A DNA stretch of 64,000 nucleotides, taken from assembly GCF_003182155.1 (NCBI RefSeq), contig NZ_QGTG01000001.1, forward strand, positions 1,366,839 through 1,430,838. The letters are read 5' to 3'. Source of the DNA: Chitinophaga sp. S165. Its GTDB lineage: Bacteria; Bacteroidota; Bacteroidia; Chitinophagales; Chitinophagaceae. The translations under genes and the position numbers were made by a program. Under the pieces are notes generated by a model. That model was not told where the DNA came from. It did no database searches and saw only the letters and a list, made by a program, of their open reading frames with translations. Shown here one piece after another: positions 62,121 to 64,000 of the stretch. How positions within the stretch are numbered: position 1 is the first letter of the stretch; each line of letters starts with the position of its first letter.

Positions 62121-62924
62121 CTATGAAATGCTTTCAAGGTGTAAATAGAGATCTGACCGGCAATCGTTCGTTAGTTGCTCGAATACCGTCATATCCGCTG
62201 ATAACAGCACGCCATTGCCATCATGCTGGAAACTGGCCCGTGTATAATGTTTAATGTCCAGTTCCTGCTGTCCGGTCACCAATGTGATCATACCTTTATC
62301 GATACGGCCGCCGCCGTCCAGTATCGCCTCCACTTGCACGCTATATCCATCCGGCTGTTGCGTGGTGCCGAAGGTTTGTACAACCGGCACGAAGAACCCT
62401 ATTCCCATACGGTCCCTGACTATCTGCCGCCGCGTTGTTTCCGTTCCACCCGGCCTGATGCCCCAGTCATACAGGAACAACTGCATGAAGTGGGTATTCG
62501 CGAGATTTTCGATCACTTCTACCGGCGCGTCCAGCTCACGGTCCTTATGCCGGATGATCTCAAATGCGGCAATCGGATTTACCTGCATCAGCTCTTTTTT
62601 AACGGCATCCCATTTGCCTTTTATTTCCGGTAGATTGAGCAGGCCTTTTATCTGCCCATCTTTATTGATGCAGATGTGCTGCCTGTTATAGATCCTTGCC
62701 AGTTTATTCACGTATTCTATGAGCTGGTAAGTGTTCGGATCGAAATATTCGGTTAGCCTTACTTCCTTTTCTTCCAGTACGTATTCCTGCAATTCCGGGC
62801 GACTGGCGTTCTGTCCGTTCCACTGCAGTTCATAAATGCCGACGGTGGCAAAGCTGTCCATCATCGTCAGCATTTTTACATTCCCTTTAACGGTAAGTTG
62901 ATACTTCCTTTCTTTCTGCTCCAT
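62121..62924 (-). CDS. hypothetical protein between VgrG and the PAAR-Hint gene
   Basis: 267 residues, no recognised family. An N-terminal beta-rich part (YQLTVKGNVKMLTMMDSFAT, YVLEEKEVRLTEYFDPNTYQ) is followed by a helical middle and a C-terminal beta-sandwich-like part (RIDKGMITLVTGQQELDIKH). No signal peptide or membrane segment. Placed between VgrG and the PAAR-like protein (4- and 0-bp gaps), it may be a chaperone, adaptor or spike part of the T6SS; this is inferred from position only. Confidence 0.75.
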   Translation of the reverse strand: MEQKERKYQLTVKGNVKMLTMMDSFATVGIYELQWNGQNASRPELQEYVLEEKEVRLTEYFDPNTYQLIEYVNKLARIYNRQHICINKDGQIKGLLNLPEIKGKWDAVKKELMQVNPIAAFEIIRHKDRELDAPVEVIENLANTHFMQLFLYDWGIRPGGTETTRRQIVRDRMGIGFFVPVVQTFGTTQQPDGYSVQVEAILDGGGRIDKGMITLVTGQQELDIKHYTRASFQHDGNGVLLSADMTVFEQLTNDCRSDLYLHLESIS

Positions 62925-62927
62925 CTC

Positions 62928-64000
62928 TTATGAATTTATTTTTACGGGACTTCCTTCTATGATCGTACTGCTGCCTGCTATCGAAACTGTCTTTCCGTTT
63001 AATCCTGCAGTAGTTTCACCTACGAGCGACAAGTCATTCTTAGAAGAGATCTGTAGCTTTGTTCCAAACTCCATACTGCCGTGAGTAGTGGGAGCGCCAT
63101 TGCCCGTCAGCTTGAAATCGTCTGCCGCACGGATCTCTATATTCTTTGCCTGTATGATGATCTTATCCTGCTCCTTGTCCATGATGATCATAACATTGCC
63201 TGTCTGCAGCGTTATCTTATTATCCGTATTTACTGTAACAGCATTTCTGCCGTCTATGGCTATAAAGTTCAGATCAGTTTTATCTTTCAGCAGAATGCCT
63301 CCGCTATCGTCCATACTAATTGTATGACCGCTTTTAGTGGTCAGACTTTTCTGATCGTTGTTAGTGCTTCCACCAATGCCATTTTTTCCGTGGAAGACAC
63401 TGCCCATGACGATAGGCCGGGCAATGTTTCCGTCTTCAAACCCAATCACTACCTGGTCTCCTTTCTCCGGTATAAAAACAAATCCCCTGTTCTTTAAAAC
63501 CTTTGTACTGCTGCCTGCATCAGGAGTTACCACGCGCAGCCACTCGGTAGGATCGTTGGTCTCGCAGAGCCATTTGAATTTCACCCTTACCCTTCCCTGC
63601 CCCAGCGGATCAGCATTATCAAATACTGTTGCCAGTAACATATCAGGACCAGGGCGCCTGTAATTGCGGAAAGGGATACGCTCTGTTGTTGACACAATGC
63701 CTTCGAATCTATTCACATAAGCACCATCACTATCTATGGAATGAAACACGGAAGTAATTAAAAACTTACCCAGGCTTTTGGTAACAAAACTATTTCCCTG
63801 TTTTACACTCATGGATACGTTGATGACCTTACCAATACCAACTTCCGGATTATCGCTCGTGCCGCTTATTTTTAAAAGCTGTCCCGCGTCTGCCTTGCCT
63901 TCATTGTCGGTCAGTACCTTCAGCTCCGCACTGTTTTCCACTCTTACCAGCGAGGGTTGATTAAACACCTTGCTATAGGTAGCACCAGATGCTTTCGACG
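62928..64000 (-). CDS. vgrG: VgrG-type type VI secretion spike protein, C-terminal part (runs off the right edge)
   Basis: The visible 357 residues are the C-terminal part: the end of the gp27/gp44-like domain, an OB-fold (DMLLATVFDNADPLGQGRVRV, FKWLCETNDPTEWLRVV, GFVFIPEKGDQVVIGFEDGN), and the gp5 beta-helix tail (TTKSGHTISMDDSGGILLKD, TGNVMIIMDKEQDKIIIQAK). The frame continues past base 63968 to the window edge; the GTG there is an internal Val, not a start. It forms the trimeric spike that pierces target cells, with the PAAR-like protein as its tip. Its end lies 3 bp before the next gene. Confidence 0.93.
   Translation of the reverse strand, partial: SKASGATYSKVFNQPSLVRVENSAELKVLTDNEGKADAGQLLKISGTSDNPEVGIGKVINVSMSVKQGNSFVTKSLGKFLITSVFHSIDSDGAYVNRFEGIVSTTERIPFRNYRRPGPDMLLATVFDNADPLGQGRVRVKFKWLCETNDPTEWLRVVTPDAGSSTKVLKNRGFVFIPEKGDQVVIGFEDGNIARPIVMGSVFHGKNGIGGSTNNDQKSLTTKSGHTISMDDSGGILLKDKTDLNFIAIDGRNAVTVNTDNKITLQTGNVMIIMDKEQDKIIIQAKNIEIRAADDFKLTGNGAPTTHGSMEFGTKLQISSKNDLSLVGETTAGLNGKTVSIAGSSTIIEGSPVKINS

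Noticed and set aside
63968..63968. Start of VgrG at the GTG near 63968
   Set aside because: The frame continues without a stop to the window edge; the GTG is an internal Val and the family needs a longer N-terminus.
1..64000. tRNA, rRNA, CRISPR or insertion sequence
   Set aside because: No cloverleaf, rRNA segment, spacer-repeat array or transposase frame was seen by eye; an exhaustive search was not possible here.

Overview
The window reads as a chromosomal segment of a Bacteroidota bacterium, most likely Chitinophagaceae (Chitinophaga-like). This rests on Bacteroidota-type promoters (TAnnTTTG at -7), a protein with SprB-like repeats and a gliding-motility/type 9 secretion C-terminal domain, a Bacteroidota-type (subtype iii) type VI secretion gene (TssO), and GC content of roughly 45 percent. 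No sequence comparison was possible, so the genus is an inference. I saw no rRNA, tRNA, CRISPR array or insertion sequence.

Layout. 1-3085: glycogen synthesis (glgA-glgC, minus strand) and a divergent DUF72 gene. 3149-10290: a large FAD/Fe-S 2-hydroxyacid dehydrogenase, myo-inositol oxygenase, a sodium/solute symporter and a DUF2157 membrane protein. 10345-11859: a two-gene terpene operon (isopentenyl diphosphate isomerase, then a class I terpene synthase). 12170-14732: free-methionine-sulfoxide reductase, a PHP-type tyrosine phosphatase and a nucleotide-sugar dehydrogenase, packed as one operon. 15041-21313: an atypical response regulator, a ThuA-like protein, a SWIB-domain protein with a lysine-rich tail, a NeuD/PglD-like acetyltransferase, an FkbM methyltransferase and a T9SS-type secreted protein.

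21496-47707 is the centrepiece: twenty same-strand genes with gaps under 80 bp or overlaps, read from 47707 down to a terminator near 21409. They form a Wzx/Wzy-type exopolysaccharide operon. It holds a FlaA1/CapD-like dehydratase, Wza exporter, Wzc tyrosine kinase with a (Gly-Tyr)8 tail, UDP-sugar dehydrogenase, two WecB-type epimerases, flippase, polymerase, five glycosyltransferases, two acetyltransferases, a pyruvyl transferase, a bi-domain oxidoreductase, a heparinase-fold lyase, a phosphoglycosyl transferase, an aminotransferase and a DUF4838 protein. The phosphatase at 12674 and the acetyltransferase at 17900 probably serve the same pathway from outside the operon.

48532-56376 is an accessory stretch of small or unknown genes: a zinc-ribbon protein, an unrecognised 179-residue protein, a GntR regulator, an ArsR-SRPBCC-DoxX operon, a membrane-anchored GAF-like protein with a 68-residue partner, a DUF4142 lipoprotein and a DUF3626-like protein. 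56425-59476 is a lipoprotein/oxidoreductase/AraC operon. 59715-64000 holds a YdcF-like protein and part of a type VI secretion locus: TssO, a PAAR-like protein ending in a Hint (intein-like) domain with no toxin behind it, an unknown protein, and a VgrG that runs off the right edge.
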